Origin: Drosophila miranda
Taxonomy: Eukaryota; Arthropoda; Insecta; Diptera; Drosophilidae
DNA: 64,000 nt
Assembly (NCBI RefSeq): GCF_003369915.1
Contig: NC_046676.1
Span: forward strand, 21,372,001 to 21,436,000
Direction of reading: 5' to 3'
Shown: positions 23,290 to 36,924 of the stretch, piece after piece
How positions within the stretch are numbered: the first letter of the stretch is position 1
How the letters are laid out: each line of letters opens with the position of its first letter
Position numbers and translations under genes: made by a program
Notes under the pieces: model-generated
The model's database searches: none
What the model saw: the letters and a program-made list of their open reading frames with translations, nothing else
What the model was told of the DNA's origin: nothing

Positions 23290-26090
23290 CTACTCTTCGT
23301 CGATGGTTTGGACTTGCTGTTGCTGCTGCTGTTGTTGGTTCTTGTGATGTCCACGCTGGTTGCGGTTGCGCTGATTGCGATTGTCCCGTCGCTGGCCGCC
23401 CCAGTTGCCGCCCTGGTTATTCTGGTTGCGGTTGTAGCCGCGGTCCCCACGATTGCCCATGTTGCCGCGCTGGAAGAAGTTGCCCTGCTTCATATCGAAG
23501 ATCTTCTCGTTAACGTCCACCAGATTGGTCACCTTGTCGACAAACTGCATGGCCAGGGCCTGGAGGCGGGACGGCTCTGAGCGGTGCATGACCACAGTTT
23601 CCGAGGGGTCGTCCAGGCTGGCCATCAGCTCCTCGTTGATGATCATCTTGCTGATGATCGAGTGGACCTTCGGGACGGGCAGCTCGTACATCTGAGCCAG
23701 GTGTGGTATGCTTATGGAAGTGTAGACATTGGAGTACGTGAACAGATAGGTGCGCAGCGACTCCTCCTTGATGAACTTGACGAGCATCTCACGCACGCGA
23801 TCCGACTCGTAGAACAGATCCCACACCTTGGTGTTCATTTTCTTGTTGACAATAAAGTTGGCGCAGGCCTGCCAGTTGCCGCATCGCATCGCCTTGGCGG
23901 CGGCCACAACGTGCTCCCTCATGGATTCGGGGGGACCTACCAGGGATTGACGCTCCGAGGATCGCAACTGCTGGTAGAAGGTCTTACTGATCATGCGACG
24001 GCGGGCATCGAACTCGTGAGCAGCAATGTAGGGAATCTCAAGCAGCATGGCAGACACCAGATAGACACACTCGAGCAGCTCCAGATTGATGTGCATGTGG
24101 AATGGCATCTGGCGCTGTTTCTCAATTTTCTCCTGTTCGGCGGAGCGTTCGTGTTGACGCTGTGGCAGCAGGCCCTGAGCCAGCAGTTCCTTGGGCTTTC
24201 CGGTGACCATCAAGTCCACCAGACAGTGATGGGCATCCTTGACGTTCTCCTGACGGAAGGCACACAGACCCAAGTTGGCCATCATGCGGTTGTACAGGAT
24301 ACGCGTGGCAGGATCGGCGGCATCGATGTTGTCCTGCAGATGAGACATGAGGACCAAGTCGCGAGCCTGGAACCAATTGTCGTGCATGGAATGGTGATAG
24401 ATGTGCGCCAGGATAGCCCGAGTTCGGATGCGATCGGTGTCGTCCTTGGCATAAATGAACTTGCACAGTTTATCCATCACGTCCACCGAGGTTGCTGTGG
24501 TGGCAGGCACCTCGCCACGCTTCTTCTTGAGCACCTCCGGATCGAATTTGTAGTACAAGTGCTCGATCTTCCTCAAGTAGATTCTGCAGCGTTCGTTGGA
24601 GTTGCCGCACTGCTCGAAGTATTGCAAAACCAATTCAATAGTCTTCACCACGTTCATCTCGTCCTTCAAGCGGGAAACATAATCGTTTGAGTGGGGATCG
24701 CATTCCTTCAGCAGCTTGGTGAACTCGTCATCCAGACGCTCAACGGCGGCCAGTGGGCAGCCACGGATATAAAACGGAGCCGTGATGTATTCCTCGTGCT
24801 CCTCGGCGACGCTCTCGCATATGCTGATGTCGGCGTTGGCCAGGAGCAGCTTCATCATGCTCTGCATCACCTCCAGCAGCAGGGCCCAGTGCTCCATCTT
24901 CATGGGCTCGGATATCTTTTGATTGTAATCAAAGATGGCTGAGATAATGTTGAAGTGGATCTTCACCGAGACGGGCACGCCCAGGTTGTGCTGATCGGAG
25001 ATGTCTCTCAGCTCGAAGAGCAGATCGATTTGCAGGCGACGATCGGTGCGCTTCTTGCCACGGGCCGACATGATCTCCACTAATTTGGCCAGAACCAAGG
25101 GAATATCGATCTCGGCGTCCTTTTCGAACATCTTGGGCTTCTCCACCACATGACCCTTGACAACCGTCTCCCATTCGCCATCTTCATCATCTTCGGCACG
25201 CTTGCGGATCTTCAGCTTCTGCTCCTTACGCTTATCCTTGCGCTTGTCATCGTCTCCCTTGTCTTCTCCCTTCTCAGTGGATCTCTTCAGGAAACGCTCA
25301 CGCATATTCTGGTACTGGTTCTCGTCCTCGGAAGACTCGGTTTCACTCTCCGAATCGGAGTCCCAATCAATGGAATCGTCCGAATCTTCGTCATCGGCGG
25401 GAACCGACTTGGCGGGAGCAGATTTAGCGATCTTGGGAGCAGTCACCGACGCCTCCTTCTTGAATCCCGCATAGCTGTCATCAGCAGCCTCACCCGCATC
25501 GCTCACATGGGCCTCTTCGTCTTCAGCTTCACTCTCCTGGTCGGGCGCTTCGCGGAAGCGTGACAAATCCTCCTCGAAATCCTTGATGTACTTGCGCACC
25601 TTTTGGCGCAGAGTGCCCAGGGACTTGGTGTTGTTCTTGGACAGGTTCCTTCGGCCCTCGCGGTCCTCCCAGATCTCGTTGATGAAATCCTCCAGTTCCG
25701 CCAGGCAGCGAATGTAGAAACGTGGCGTAATGCCATTTTCCTCCTTTGAGATGACGGGCAGGGCCTTGGTGTAGGCGCGCGTCAGGTCCTCGAAGCTGCT
25801 CAAGGTATTCGGTATATCCTTGATCTTCTTGTGGTTGCGGATGGTCTTGATGATACTGGTTAGGTTCTCGTACCGCTTCTCCTTGGTCGAGCGAACCACG
25901 CGCTTGACTTCCTCCTCATCGTCGCTGAATTGCTAGGGGAGGGGATGGGCAGATGATGATGAGTATTTTGCCTCAACTTGCTTCTTCTTATACTTACAAA
26001 TCCGGCAGTTTTGTTGAAGCTTGGCGCCTGGACCTCCTCCTCACTGGACTCGGATTCCGAGTCGGAACCGTTGGCAAAGAAACGTGACAT
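23290..26090 (-). CDS. eIF3c: eIF3c, translation initiation factor 3 subunit C, copy B
   Basis: Second intact copy. Minus-strand exons are 26090-25998 and 25932-23290 with the same 65-base intron, giving 911 aa. Against copy A I see three replacements (V to L in [10 protein letters not shown] to S in [10 protein letters not shown] to V in RQSLLGPPE), one synonymous change and a longer Gln run (NQQQQQQQQ against KQQQQQQ with one flanking change). All domains, splice sites and the start are kept. Its 2.7-kb upstream region is also duplicated, so it should be transcribed. Downstream of the stop only 92 bases match copy A; after that its 3' sequence is what was originally upstream DNA. Confidence 0.96.
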
Positions 26091-28830
26091 GTTGTTTAGT
26101 TTCTACGCAAGCCGTTTGTCTACACTGCACCTGGAATGACAATGTTTTAATATCCACAGCCACATATTTTTTTGGAACGGTGTTGAGGTTATATATAAGC
26201 GGCCAACATGGCGTTTTGCAAAAAATGCATGCCACAAATTTGGCAAGGCGGCGTACAACCCTGTGTAAAACTACAATTTAATTCACTGCCGGCACGCTTT
26301 TCGCTCGTCGCGCAACTACTTGGCATTGTCAGAACACACGTTAAATCAAATAAACTTACTATTTTTACAGCAAAAAAACGATGTCGAATGCACAAGACAT
26401 CTAAAAGAGAGGAGACGAAGCGTTTTGATATATTTGTACGTGATTTCTTAAATATCGATAAGTATTTTTAAAAGTCACGACGTGTGGAACAGTTACTTTC
26501 ATATTAGTTTGTATATTAATACATTTCCAAAAGCTGAACTTATATTTTGGCATACAATAAATTTCATTTTAGTGAGTGATTAGTTTTGGAATTAAAGAAT
26601 TCAAGGCCATTTTGTAAAGATGAAACTGTGAGATACCCGCATCTCTGCGATATTTGCTATCGATAAGAAAAGTGCCGGGCACTCGCACTTATCTAAATAT
26701 AGTGTATTCAAAAATATGGGCAAGAACAGAAACAAAACTTTTTTTTTTATTTGAAAAGGTATTTAAAATCAAATTTCAAACTGGTGGGGGGTGTCTAACT
26801 GGGCAACATTACAGCTGGCAGCATGTTGCAGCGCATGCGTCTTTTGTACTACCGGCATTTCATAACCAAACAAGTTCCAGTTCCCCAAACCCCACCGTCA
26901 ATTTGGCGCCCATTCAATCCACGGATCATTTTGTATGCGCGTAAGTTTTTTGGCCGCCAAACGCTTTCGCGCGCGCCAACAAGTCGCATGCGTTCTCTCC
27001 TGCTCGGACAGTTTAAATCCAGCGAAGCCAACGTCCGGAAAATATACTTAATTCAAATGAGTGTTTGCGATATTGAGGCGTTGAGGCCAATATCCGGTTG
27101 ATTCGATTCAAGTGCCAAAAATAATTCAATAAATTTTGTTGAACTCTTCCCCCGTGTTTGTCCGCTCGTGTGTGGTGTTTTAAACACAATTTGGCCAAAG
27201 TGCTGAGCGTGTTCGTGTTTCCCACTTAACATTACGCTCTTCCGTATCCTGTCTGAGAGTGCCAGTGGGGTAGGGAGTGTTGCCGACGTTCGCGCGTGTG
27301 TCTGTTTTAAACACGGAAAACACTTTTACGCAGATGTAAGCATAATAAACCATAATTGCAAATAGAGATAAGTGTGTCGCAAATGGTTAAATTATAAATC
27401 GATCGGTGGCATCACTTGTCTCGCCTCTGACAGCTGACATTCCAGTTCTATTATCCGGGAATGCAATAAATTCACTTGCACTTACCGACATTTGAATCGT
27501 GAATACAAATAGTGCGGGTCGGGCCTCGATACTGAAACAGGAAACTGAAAGGAGAAGGCATGAAACAATCAACTGCACCTAAACTGCAGTCGTCCGTACG
27601 GAAAAACGGATATATGCATTCGCATCGTAATCGACAGGAACGGACCTCCGTGTCTGGCTGTTCTGTTTCTCTTTCCGGTTTGCTTCGGCTTGTGTTTATT
27701 CCGTTTCCGCCTTTCGTTTTTTTTTTTGGATCTGGCTCTATAAATCGTTGACTGGCAGTTGTAAAAACTTGCCAAAGAAATTAGCATCTTAGTGCCATTT
27801 TTCTTATTGATTGGATCGCATCGTTTCCATATAAAGAAGTACACTCGGAATCCTTCCATATGACATGAACATTTCAGTGGAAACTACTTTTTATCCCCAT
27901 TTAAGACCCAAGGCCATTAACGTTTCAGTCGAGCCAAAGTGTCGGAAGCCAGAATCTTGTGTTTGTGTTTTATTTTGGGTCTCGGGAACACCCTTTTCAT
28001 GCTGCAAGCCAGACCACAAGCCAACCCCAGAGGAAAACTCCCAAGTTAATGAAAAGAAAAAAGGGAAAACCGAAACAACACAATCTCCTGGCCACTTGAA
28101 AATGCACAGAAATAAGATAAATATGGCATGGTAGGAACGGTCTACGAGATGCCAAGGGGTGGAATGGTATAGTATGGAAAATGGGACACTAAAATGCAAG
28201 TGCAAGCGCAAGTGCAGGGACGGCATGGCGCGTGCCATTTATTAGCCTTTGGCAGCACGGGCTCAGGGCCACAGGCCAGACAGGCAATGACCATTAACAA
28301 AAGCTACGAGATCAGGGTGGAATCCCAATGGTTTATGGCGCTTCATTGCCCAATTGTTGTCCCTTCCACCTTCCACCTTCCACCTCCCACCGTCCACCAC
28401 CCACCACACGAAGACTAATATTGTCGAATCCCATTCTCCAGCGTAATATACACGAGGGCGTGCTTCATGACACGATCTAGTCCATCTAGTCCGTCGAGCT
28501 TCAATTTGTTTACAATTAGCGGACGCGACAGCAAAACAATCCAACGAATATAAACAAATAGCCTGAAGACCATGCAAATTGATCAAATCGCACCCATCCC
28601 ATCGCACCCATATACAAAGCTCCCTATTTCGTGGACTTTGTTATGTTTTGGGATGCCTACAATATCTAAAAGATTTACCCTGCCAACATTTTGCTTGGCA
28701 AATTCTGTAAAAGCAAATGAAAATCGTAAAATCTCATCAATAAATTCCTGCAATTGCTTTGGCGCCTACTAGCGAACAGTTCAATTAAAGACAAAGTTTA
28801 TATAGTATAGTTTAATGGTAATGGTAACGG
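26091..28830. other. eIF3c copy B upstream region
   Basis: Same content as 20466-23197. DRE copies are at 26453-26460 and 26658-26665, and the weak 92-codon ORF is at 26823-27101. No additional gene is supported. Confidence 0.5.
26453..26665. promoter_or_regulatory. DRE pair upstream of eIF3c copy B
   Basis: TATCGATA at 26453-26460 and 26658-26665, unchanged from copy A, so the known promoter element is present in both copies. Confidence 0.6.
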
Positions 28831-31269
28831 TAATGCCTGAAAGCAGGAATACGTTTATCGAAGGGAGGCCCAAATAGACAAACATTTGGGTTGTTCGAGT
28901 GAACAAATCCTCGCAGAGATAAGAACCAACCCAACCGCCTCCTGGCTACCTTTGAGTGTGGATTCAGTGCCATGAAAAAGTTCACCCCTATAAATATGTT
29001 TATTGCACGATATTTATGTATTTAGGTTGCCACTGATTTATGTTTGGCCACATGCCTCTCCCACTCACAGAATAATTTGATATGCATCTTTGGGGCTCCT
29101 CCCTTGGTGTAGTTTATGCATAAAATACGAACCCGATCTGGAGCCTGTTATATCGCTGCTCCCACACACTAATATATCTATCTATCTCGCTGGGCCGCAT
29201 TACATCTGCTAAGACAAACTAATTTGGCCACGCTAATATATACGAATGACAGTCGTTTAATTTCAATGAGTCATAAATTTTTATAATCCACATTCGTGGG
29301 GTCTCGCTGTACGCGCGACGCGCGTGTTCTGGCTGCTGCACACAGCGATGGCGGCATTTAGTGGCACAGTCGGCACTGAAAGTCTAGCAACCAACAAGGG
29401 CAGCTAATTAGGAGGAAAAAATGAACTGTTTTTAGGTGTTAGTCGCAAGGGAAGAGGGCACAAGGGCCCAGAGCCGAAGTGGAAACTGAAACTTTAATTG
29501 AAATGTAAGAGACCTGTTCTCTCCTCGCATTCTACTATCATTTTTTTTCTCTGTTTTAGTTTCGGAAAGTTGTTGGACAGGCATGTTCGTGTGAGAGTTT
29601 CATTTAACCAAACAAAACACGTCGTCAAATAATTCTGTTTGCCTGACACTTCAAGTGTGGAATTCATTTGTGAAAGGACCCGTACCCATCCCCCCAACTG
29701 GCCGGGACTTAGGTTTGGTCTTTGGGATGGCGATGGGGATGGTGGGAGAGATCATACAAAAACCAATCACCACAAAACACCCAAGTAATGAGGCGAAACT
29801 TGTCAAGAGTCTCTGGTCTGCCCTGTTCCTTTGTCTTTCACTCGGTTCGTACTTTGGCACTTTTCGACTTTGTTGGCTTTCTGAGCGACGGTGGCAAGAT
29901 TGCTAGCCAGGCCATTGTTGTCCAACTTTGATTTAAATCAGCAGCGGAAGCAATCTTGCTTTGTTTCTGCAAATGGTAAATGATTTAGTTGGGAAAGTTC
30001 AAAAGTAATATTCATTTATACTTCTCATTCGTGGAGTACAAAGAAGGTACAGCAGGTGTAGAGTACGATAATAAATTTTCTTGATCAGCTTCTAGAGCCA
30101 TTTCCATTTCTAGAGCCGTTTCTGAATACCTGGATTTAGATGTCTTTTAAAGATAAAATACTTGAATGAATTTTATAAAATAGAGCCATTATCGATCAAT
30201 ATGCCATCAAAAGAATATTATTTTATTTCATTTCCAATGTAAAATGATATCCTTGCAAAATGAAAGGTCAAATAAATAAGTACCAGAGTGGGACTCCGCT
30301 CCGCTCCTTCATCTTCAACTTCCAGATTCCTTTCTTTGCTTTCATGGAGATTGATATCGAAACCGTTTGTGTGTGAACGATTTGTCGACGGAGGAGCACG
30401 TGCCAGTGCGGGGATTAAAAGTATTGTTTTGCCCTGCGGCAGATGACGTCTGCAGAAAACACATCGATGATGCGGCAGGTACGAAATCTACAGTTGGTAG
30501 ACTGCGTGTCCTTCCTCTTCTCGCAGTTTACAATGATTTGGGCCAGGCCAGACCAGACCAGTGTGCAATTAGCCTTATTAGATTGTGCGTAACACGAAAC
30601 CGCAGGGTTGGTCCTTCGCAAAAGCTTAAATTTTTAAAGGCGGGTGCCTTCCCGCTGTTGTTGTCCTTCGGTTATGAATTACCATCGTTCTGGTGCGCTA
30701 GTTTTTCTGCGGATTCCATCTCATTAATTAACTAACCCGTAAGTGAACCAGACGTTGCGAATATTGTACTTTGGCCTTTGGCAAAACGCTTTTGATAAGC
30801 GCTCCGCCCTCGGAATTAATTGGAATGTCAGGCGAACGACTATTCGCCTTCTAATAGGAGGAGGAGTGCTGGCACTTGTCTTGGTTTGACTTGGCTCTCA
30901 GCGCGAACTAATTTATCGTTTGGGGTTTCACCCAAATTGGATTCACGCAAAAGTTTGAAGACATAATCTCCTAAAGCTTCAAGTAATCCTTGAATTTATG
31001 ATGGAAGCTCATAATTCGAAATGCGAGCCATTGCCTATGAAATCCATTCCATTAAGTTGTATTTCTTCAATCGCATCCACCAGGACTCACGGTTGCACCT
31101 GAATCAGAGAAGAAATAATTAAAATTGCATAAACCTACGGGAATTCCCTCACTTAATTGATAAACGACAATCTTTCTTCCTTCCCACACTTTTCAGACAT
31201 TTAATGAGCTCGCCGGGGGGCATCGTCTCCGCACCGTTAGCACCTCATGTCAGCTGTCATGTAATTTAA

Positions 31270-31640
31270 TACAAGGCGACACCCACCACCCCCATCCCCA
31301 TCCCCATCCCAATCCCCACCGTCGTTCTCGATACCAGCACCAGTACCAGCACCAGGAGCTGGAGCAGGAGCCGAGGAAAGCACCCAACCAATTAACTGGG
31401 GGCCATTCAGCACAAAATGGCCCGTGACGAAGCTGGCGGCGGCTGTCGGGGGAGGGGGAGACAAATTACAAAATGAAAATGATATATGTGCTGATGTCCA
31501 CAGGCCTCTGGAATGGGATGTGGGCCAGAAGTGCGGCCATCTAACAAATTTATGTGTCGAGGCGTCGGCGATGGCACTTCCACTCCCGCAGGGGCGGGGG
31601 CAGTGGCAGTGGCAGGGGCAGGGGCGGGGGCAGGGACGCA
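31270..31640. repeat. C-rich then G-rich simple repeats
   Basis: CCCCATC/CCCAATC repeats at 31286-31320, ACCAGCACCAG repeats at 31332-31356 and GGCAGTGGCAGGGGC repeats at about 31590-31640. They have short G-runs that could form quadruplexes, and the C-rich and G-rich arms are on the same strand about 300 bases apart. Confidence 0.6.
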
Positions 31641-34600
31641 AACTGTTGCCTAACTGATGAAGCCGCTCGACGGCCGACCCGACTGATGCTGATCCGAGAA
31701 ATGTGTCAACAAACACCCAAAGATGTCCAAAATACAGAGGAGTGGAGAGTGGAGGAGAGGGGGGCGCAGATGAAATTAAGAGCTTTGAGGCGATTGCTGA
31801 ATTATGCAAATTTCTGGCATTTATGTTCTGTTCTGCTTCATCTTGGCAAACAGACAGGGGAAGAAGACAGAAAGAAGCAGGCTTGAAAATAAAAAAAGCG
31901 CGGTATAAAATTAAATTTAAATTGATGAGCCTCAAAGCAAGCAGAGCCTCAAAGTGCCAGAGAAAAACCGAAATTGCCAGCATGTGAAAAATTGAAAGAA
32001 AAACGTGTGAAGGAAATCCTTGGCGGGATTTCGGGGTACATTTGCTAACAGGAAGAGTAGGTAGTACTCCTACCTGCCTCTGTTACCTCTAGGGACATTA
32101 TCCCCGACTTGGGAGAGATAAAAATCAGCAGACATTTACATTTCAGGAAGCTGTCAAGAGATCGATTGATCCCTAAATCTTCTGTGGCAACAGTTAGGGT
32201 ATGTTTTCCTCTGTCTCAATGGCCAAACAACCATTTTCAATTCCATTTTTCTTTCAAATTGTCACCCGCAACAGCAATCGAATCGCTTTTGTCCAGTCGA
32301 GGGCCATTACTCAAGTGTCGGGGAACATTATTTATATGACCAAAGGACTTCCTCCCAAAAAACAAAGAAGATAAGTTGAAGCGAGAGGAAAAATTGGCAC
32401 TCTTTAGCGTGCAATTATATAGTTCTTGAAAATTGCAGCAGGTTATGGAGCTCAGAATGAAAACGGATGAAGGAAAATAAAGTGAAATGCAATAATGGAG
32501 TCTCTGATGTTCAAAATGATTTCATTAAAGCGCCAGAAAAGAGAGTAGAATTTTCATGCAACGTGAGAAAAATACAGAAATGAAAAACATACAATAATTC
32601 TGCTGAAATACATATTAAAAATACCAAGCCAAACTATTTTATTTCATCATTTTTGCTACAACAAAAATGCGGTGCAAAACTCTTTTCGATTAAATCATGG
32701 AAGCGATTTGCTTTATTTTCTGGCAACTGTTGCGTGATGGAAAATAATGTGATATGCCAAGCGAAAATTGTTCTGTTCACACTCCTAGTTATGTGTATCT
32801 ATGTATGTACGAGTATGTGTGCCGGATAGTTTTCAGACAATTGCATTGGCTGTGCTTTGTTGTAAACTAACTTTCCATTACGACACACTAATGCACTATA
32901 ATTGGGCCTCAACGAGCGGCCAGAACGCCATCTAATTGTACGAGACAGGACTAATGTTCGTACAATGTTCCTGCATGGTTATTAAAGGCAACGCCCATGC
33001 GGGTACAGCGATATGCAATTTAAAGTTTTTGCCGCATTGATTGAGCAGGGTCGGACCATTTTCCCCATCGAGTGTTTATCCCTGCCCCAAAATGGTTTGG
33101 CATTCCTTGTGTTTGGAGTCCGGACACTGCTCTAATGATAGGTTCAAAGCAATTTGCTGTGACAATCGATTTCGGTTGCTGTTCTGGGCCTAAAGCCGAT
33201 GGAATTTCATAAAAACAATGCCTAGGGGCGATAATTTATCTAGATAATGACAGTCAAAATTGTTGGCCCTTGTTCCTCTTAAAAATCTTCCTCTAGGCCT
33301 TCGCCCCTCCCCCCAACATTAAGTGCGAACAGGCAAAGCGATTTGCAGGAAGGAAAAAACATGAAAATAAACTGAAAAAAAAAGAAGACTAATGCCGAGG
33401 CGATTTTAAACGGATAAAATTAAATATAACTATGACAATGTATTTTAATGGCTTGAGCGGAGCTTAAATTTGATTTTTTATGACCCGCTCCTCTCCTCTC
33501 CTTAGTGGTTGCTGTATTCCCGAACATTCTATTGCTTGGGGATTTCCCATCCACAGGGTGGTGTCTGGCATCGTTAAACGGAGGATTGGATTTGCTTTAA
33601 ACATTTAAAACATTTAAAGCGCCTAATGAAAGGAAATATGTGTTAATATTTATTGGATTATTCAAATGACAAGCGAATGCCTGTCAATTCCGTAAAAGCT
33701 TTGGCAATTTTTCAATGTTTTTTCCTGAAACATAATAATTGTATTTGTATTGTGCTTTCATTATTTTTGAGTAAATAAATAAAAAAACAAACAAAACCCA
33801 TTTTTTTGTAGCATACAACCGTGCGCAAACGCCGCGTATTCAATTACATGCCGCAAAACAAATGGCCCTCGCAAATCTTTTGCCAAAGCCTGTCTCCCAT
33901 GGTATTTTGGTATTGCTGTTGTGTTGTGTTGTGTAGGCAACGCATATTTCACGAAAAACACACACCTCCCATACGGGGGGAAATGGCAAAGGGCAAGACC
34001 TACCTATCCACCCGTTCTGCGCTGGAATCCGCGTTATTTATTCCAAAAAATATACATTCCTTCGGATGCCACCCACGACAATCCCCCGAACATTTGCAGG
34101 CGACTTAACTGCATTTATTATGAGACGCACTAAGTCCCAAGCGACTGATAGATAACATTTCTGCTCTCCTCTCTTCTGTGGTGATCTCTGTTTTCTGCCC
34201 GAAGCGTGTGTGGGGCTACTGTTTGCCGAAAGTTAAGATAAAAGTACTGCCCCTGGACGGAGCTGGGGGGCAGGGGGTTTTAAGTGGCTTTGTGTCCGCA
34301 CTGATAAATTGCATTGATTTATCAAATGTATGGACTCCCATACTCCCATACGGCTACAAACATCACCACTAACGATTGAGTCGATCTATGTACAGACCAG
34401 GAGGTATCCTGGAGTGGAAAATAGGCATATAGCTGGGAAGTATTCAAATTGCAGGGTTTTTTCTCTAGGTTAAAGTGTAGAATCTATTTATATTCTTAAT
34501 ATTGTTAATTCTGTTTGATGTTTATCCATTACCATCTGTAGAGGGTATCCAAGGGGTCGAGCGGGGGAGCACACTCGTTGGAAGTCCATAGATACGTATT

Positions 34601-34837
34601 TGACATCCAGATGGTCACCAGATAAGCGGACCTCTGCAGGCCATCTCCTCTGTCATAAATCACAACAGTTTGTCTCTTTTGCCGCTTTGTTTGGTTCCTT
34701 TTTGGTGGGGGAAACGCCAGTTGTAAGCCAGTTATTGATATGGGCTAACAGGTTTATTTGTCAGCCTAATGGCAGACAGACCGAAAATAGCTCAATTTTC
34801 GTTAGAATTACGAATTTATTCATTGTATTTACGATGG

Positions 34838-34879
34838 CCCATGCCCCATGCCCCATGCCCCATGCCCCATGCCCCATGC
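34838..34879 (+). repeat. heptamer array (CCCATGC)x6
   Basis: Six perfect tandem copies of a 7-base unit, 42 bases. Confidence 0.95.
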
Positions 34880-36924
34880 AGACACAACTCATATTCGATG
34901 GACTTAAAACGGAATAATTAATCAAAAGGTCCCGACAATGTCAAAATTTCAATTAGCTAATTGTACAACAAGTGTATCAGAACTGACGACCCTCCCCTAC
35001 CTTCTCCTACGCTACGCACTACTCCTGCACTCCTCTTACGGGCCAAGGGGCAAACTGAACAGTTTGCAAACAGTGCGAAAGTTGTTGACATTTTAGCCCG
35101 TTTCGGGTTTGAAACTTGGAAATGCCAGGAAATATCAAACAGGTCTTCTTCTGCCGGCCCAGCACTTGGAATCACTTAATTAATTCGCCTTTGTTCTGAA
35201 ACTTCATTTACATTTTGTCCATTTAAGTCATTACAACAGTCGCGTCGTTATATCCGTAATTGGCAGACAGAGAAGGTCAACACAATGAACCTGATTGCAT
35301 ATTGCCACAGCAATATTGTGAATCCGTCGAAGAACAAACGCACAGAAATTTTACAGAAAGCCATACAAATAATTTGATTTGAAAATTAAAGGATTAATAC
35401 TACTAAAGTGCTCTCTGCTCTCGGGATGAGATGGTGTTTACCGGATCGAGAGTCCATACAAGACATCCAAGGGTCCAAGAGCATTCATGGCGACTCGATA
35501 AAATATTATTTACCATTAAAAATGATGCGACACACTAGCAGGGTCTTTTTATGTGCTATCCAATTAGCCACGAGCTAATTGCTGTAATAAATTCATTAAA
35601 AATCAATTTTTATCAGCAGGCTGTATAATCGTAGAACAGCATTCACACAAATGGCTGGCAGAACTTATGGGAGGAGATCATAGTGCCAACTGAAAACTTT
35701 GCCCTCGCTTGCTCACCTCAAAGAGGGGGATACGCATGGCCACGATTAAGTTGTGGCAAGTTTCCTTATCTCATCCTCCAATCGACTAGGCCAGAAGTCT
35801 TCCAATTAGCTGTGCAAAAGGATCCAAGTGTAATTTCAAGTTTCATTTGAAGTGGGGTTGCCCGACAGAAAGATTAAATGTAATTGAAAATAAATGAAGT
35901 AGTTCAACTACATCAGTAGCTCCCAAGCAAAAGTAACACTACCTGGAACTGCCACAAAAGAACACACTTTTCTCACGCACTTGCACTTGTCGGGGTATCC
36001 CGAGTAACGAGAGATTTAGCATATCTGAGAGACTGTGCCACGCCACTTGGTGGCTGCTTCGGGTCTATGCAAAACTGTGTTAATGCAGTCATACGGTTCT
36101 CTTTTCAAAGACATCTGTGTTTATGGTCTTCCATAACACCTTCAATGGCAGACGGCTCTATGCCGGAATGGACAATGGAAGAAAAAAGATAGAGGAGAGG
36201 CTGTCTTCCTGGGCGGAGCAAATGGCAGACCATTCATATTTTTACTGCTAAGAAATGACAGGACAGTCGGCCAAAAGAAAGGGTAGAGATTTCAATTACA
36301 CAGACTTTCCTTTCTCGCTGGATCTTGTGGCCGGGTCGTGGGTCCTGCGTCTGGTGGAGCCATTGAAGTTTTCTGGGGCGTCAGTTACGTTTTATGAGTC
36401 ACTGTATATGGGCTGTATCTGTGTGTGGTTAATGGCTGGGAATGTAATGACACGATGTGCATTCCTTGGAGTGGCATCTAGTCCATAAATCTGTAACTTA
36501 AAGCTTAAAGCCCTTTACCACTGCCACTACCACTGGTTCTGATGCTTCTTCGGTTTGCTCTTGGCTTTAATTGAAGATGTAAGCTTACATGCGAATGCTC
36601 TGAATTTGTGCCCCAAAAGAGAATGCCGAATTAGGAAGCCAGGGGAGCCAAGGGAAAGAGCCGAGCGTTTATTTATGCCCAAGGAGATTAGTAAGAGTGC
36701 ATTTTAAAACAAAATTTTAATGTTTGGTTTAAGTTAAAACACTCTCAGAACAGATAACAAACTGTGTTTAATCGCTTGAAAAATACTCACAATATTTAAA
36801 CAATAATCGAGAGAAAACCATAAGAATCGAATGCCATATAATTGAATTTTCACGTATTTCAGCAACAAAATCAAATTGAATGCTTCTAAGGTACAAATTG
36901 TGGTTTGTTTTACTCTGTTTGCAG

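Larger units (their letters stand above)
23198..28830. repeat. tandem duplication unit B, 5633 bp
   Basis: Second copy of 17582-23197, head to tail with no spacer. It is 17 bases longer: 9 in the eIF3c Gln run, 7 from an extra CCTTCCA unit near 28375, and single-base differences in homopolymers. The right end AATGGTAATGGTAACGG is followed by unique DNA. Confidence 0.95.
28831..36924. other. about 8 kb with no supported gene
   Basis: AT-rich DNA with low-complexity patches. I see no domain-bearing ORF and no convincing exon. The longest ORF (31237-31983, minus) is driven by CCCCAT and GGCAGT simple repeats. The interval may be the CCHa1-R 5' intron or regulatory DNA. A degenerate TTCTTGATCAGC block at 30079 may be an old Helentron fragment. 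Confidence 0.45.

Noticed and set aside
23584..24690. 368-codon ORF, plus strand, with a shorter partner at 18322-19065
   Set aside because: Antisense shadow of the eIF3c exon. A single-base difference between the copies changes its length while the eIF3c frame stays intact.
31237..31983. 248-codon ORF, minus strand
   Set aside because: Openness comes from C/G-rich simple repeats; composition shifts abruptly, no domain, no splice or promoter support.
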